Part shown: positions 63,157-64,000 of the stretch, piece by piece | Position numbering within the stretch: position 1 is the first letter of the stretch | How the letters are laid out: each line of letters begins with the position of its first letter | Assembly: GCF_001524445.2 (NCBI RefSeq) | Contig: NZ_CP013417.1 | Span: forward strand, 3,224,001-3,288,000 | Source of the DNA: Burkholderia savannae | Lineage (GTDB): Bacteria; Pseudomonadota; Gammaproteobacteria; Burkholderiales; Burkholderiaceae | Length of the DNA stretch: 64,000 bases | Direction of reading: 5' to 3' | Program-made: the position numbers and the translations under genes | The notes under the pieces: generated by a model | The model's database searches: none | Told to the model about the DNA's origin: nothing | Seen by the model: only the letters and a program-made list of their open reading frames with translations

Positions 63157-64000
63157 ATGCAGGATCAGTACATCCTCGCGCTCGACCAGGGCACGACCAG
63201 CTCCCGCGCCATGCTATTCGATCGACAAGGCAACATCGTGTCGATCGCGCAGAAGGAATTCGAGCAAATTTATCCGCAGCCGGGCTGGGTCGAGCACGAC
63301 CCGCAGGAGATCTGGTCGACGCAGGCGGGCGTCGCGGCGGAAGCCGTCACGCGGGTCGGCCTGAACGGCACGGCGATCGCCGCGATCGGCATCACGAACC
63401 AGCGCGAGACGACGATCGTCTGGGATCGCGAGACGGGCCACCCGATCTACAACGCGATCGTCTGGCAGGACCGCCGCACCGCCGATTTCTGCGACCAGCT
63501 CAAGGAGCAGGGCCTGAGCGAGAAGGTCCGCGCGAAGACCGGCCTGCCGATCGATTCGTACTTCTCGGCGACCAAGATCCGCTGGATTCTCGACAACGTC
63601 GAAGGCGCGCGCGAGAAGGCGCGCCAGGGCAAGCTCGCGTTCGGCACGGTCGACAGCTGGCTCGTCTGGAACTTCACGAAGCACGAGCTGCACGTGACCG
63701 ACGTGACGAACGCATCGCGCACGATGCTCTTCAACATCCATACGCTCGACTGGGACGACGAGCTCCTCGACGCGCTCGAGATTCCGCGCAACATGCTGCC
63801 GGAAGTGCGGCCGTCGTCCGAGATCTACGGGCCGACGAAGACGACGGTGTTCGCCTCGAAGATTCCGCTCGCGGGCATCGCGGGCGACCAGCAGGCCGCC
63901 CTCTTCGGCCAGATGTGCACGACCTCCGGCATGGTGAAGAACACCTACGGCACCGGCTGCTTCCTGATGATGAACACCGGCGAGAAGCCGATCGAATCGC
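63157..64000 (+). CDS. glpK: Glycerol kinase (3' partial)
   Basis: The first 281 codons of glycerol kinase; the gene runs off the window end. The ATP and glycerol sites are recognisable: [52 protein letters not shown] and the later [15 protein letters not shown] and [14 protein letters not shown]. It makes glycerol-3-phosphate with ATP, the substrate of GlpD and the inducer released by GlpR. The start is ATG 63157 with GGAGATGAG upstream. No glpF lies between glpD and glpK. Confidence 0.95.
   Translation, partial: MQDQYILALDQGTTSSRAMLFDRQGNIVSIAQKEFEQIYPQPGWVEHDPQEIWSTQAGVAAEAVTRVGLNGTAIAAIGITNQRETTIVWDRETGHPIYNAIVWQDRRTADFCDQLKEQGLSEKVRAKTGLPIDSYFSATKIRWILDNVEGAREKARQGKLAFGTVDSWLVWNFTKHELHVTDVTNASRTMLFNIHTLDWDDELLDALEIPRNMLPEVRPSSEIYGPTKTTVFASKIPLAGIAGDQQAALFGQMCTTSGMVKNTYGTGCFLMMNTGEKPIES

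Overview
The window is high-GC DNA with strong GC3 bias in its genes. Gene content, codon use, the small glp regulon, RhlE, a CsgG/Sel1 lipoprotein locus and several pentanucleotide microsatellites point to a Burkholderia, most likely of the pseudomallei group. I judge this from protein recognition and style, not from a database search. No rRNA, tRNA, CRISPR array, prophage or complete IS element was seen.

Layout. 1-9.5 kb is metabolic: an MmgE/PrpD protein cut by the window start, then a minus-strand unit (FAD monooxygenase, DUF2783-type small protein, fused indolepyruvate ferredoxin oxidoreductase), then an MFS exporter and a secreted SnoaL-like protein. 9.5-11.05 kb is a decayed locus holding remnants of a Sel1-repeat lipoprotein and a CsgG-family lipoprotein. 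11.4-14.6 kb is a compact three-gene signalling operon: an HTH plus receiver regulator, a periplasmic molybdopterin-domain-like protein and a hybrid histidine kinase, with TGACG palindromes upstream. 14.7-18.3 kb has a LysR regulator and a penicillin/AHL acylase family enzyme. 19.3-24.7 kb has a full-length TssF with no T6SS neighbours and an unusual bifunctional penicillin-binding protein. 24.8-28.9 kb is a minus-strand cluster of erythromycin-esterase-like enzyme, alpha/beta hydrolase, nicotinate phosphoribosyltransferase and a second phosphoribosyltransferase. About 2 kb with almost no genes follows.

30.9-38.4 kb: tRNA 2-selenouridine synthase, a broken enolase-superfamily gene, a Tat-exported class II cholesterol-oxidase-like flavoprotein, then a tight operon of a divergent pyruvate kinase with TSUP and AEC transporters. 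38.7-46.9 kb is rich in signalling: PAS chemoreceptor, DUF4142 protein, a response regulator with a degenerate HD-GYP domain, an MHYT histidine kinase and a Tat-exported purple acid phosphatase. 47.5-54 kb: small lipoprotein, GFA protein, galactonate dehydratase, CopD, and two multiheme cytochromes c ending at a strong terminator. 54.1-57.4 kb: RhlE helicase, an 80-bp pentamer repeat, a PPOX-fold protein, a 251-bp MITE-like element and a ferritin-like diiron protein. 57.7-64 kb: gamma-glutamyltransferase, then the glycerol regulon glpR ... glpD-glpK, with GlpR-like operator halves ahead of glpD; glpK runs off the end.

The observations most worth following are the HTH-receiver / molybdopterin-fold / hybrid-kinase operon, the MITE with a CTAG target duplication, the divergent pyruvate kinase with two exporters, the orphan tssF, and the degenerate HD-GYP regulator paired with an MHYT kinase. 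All functional statements rest on motifs read by eye.
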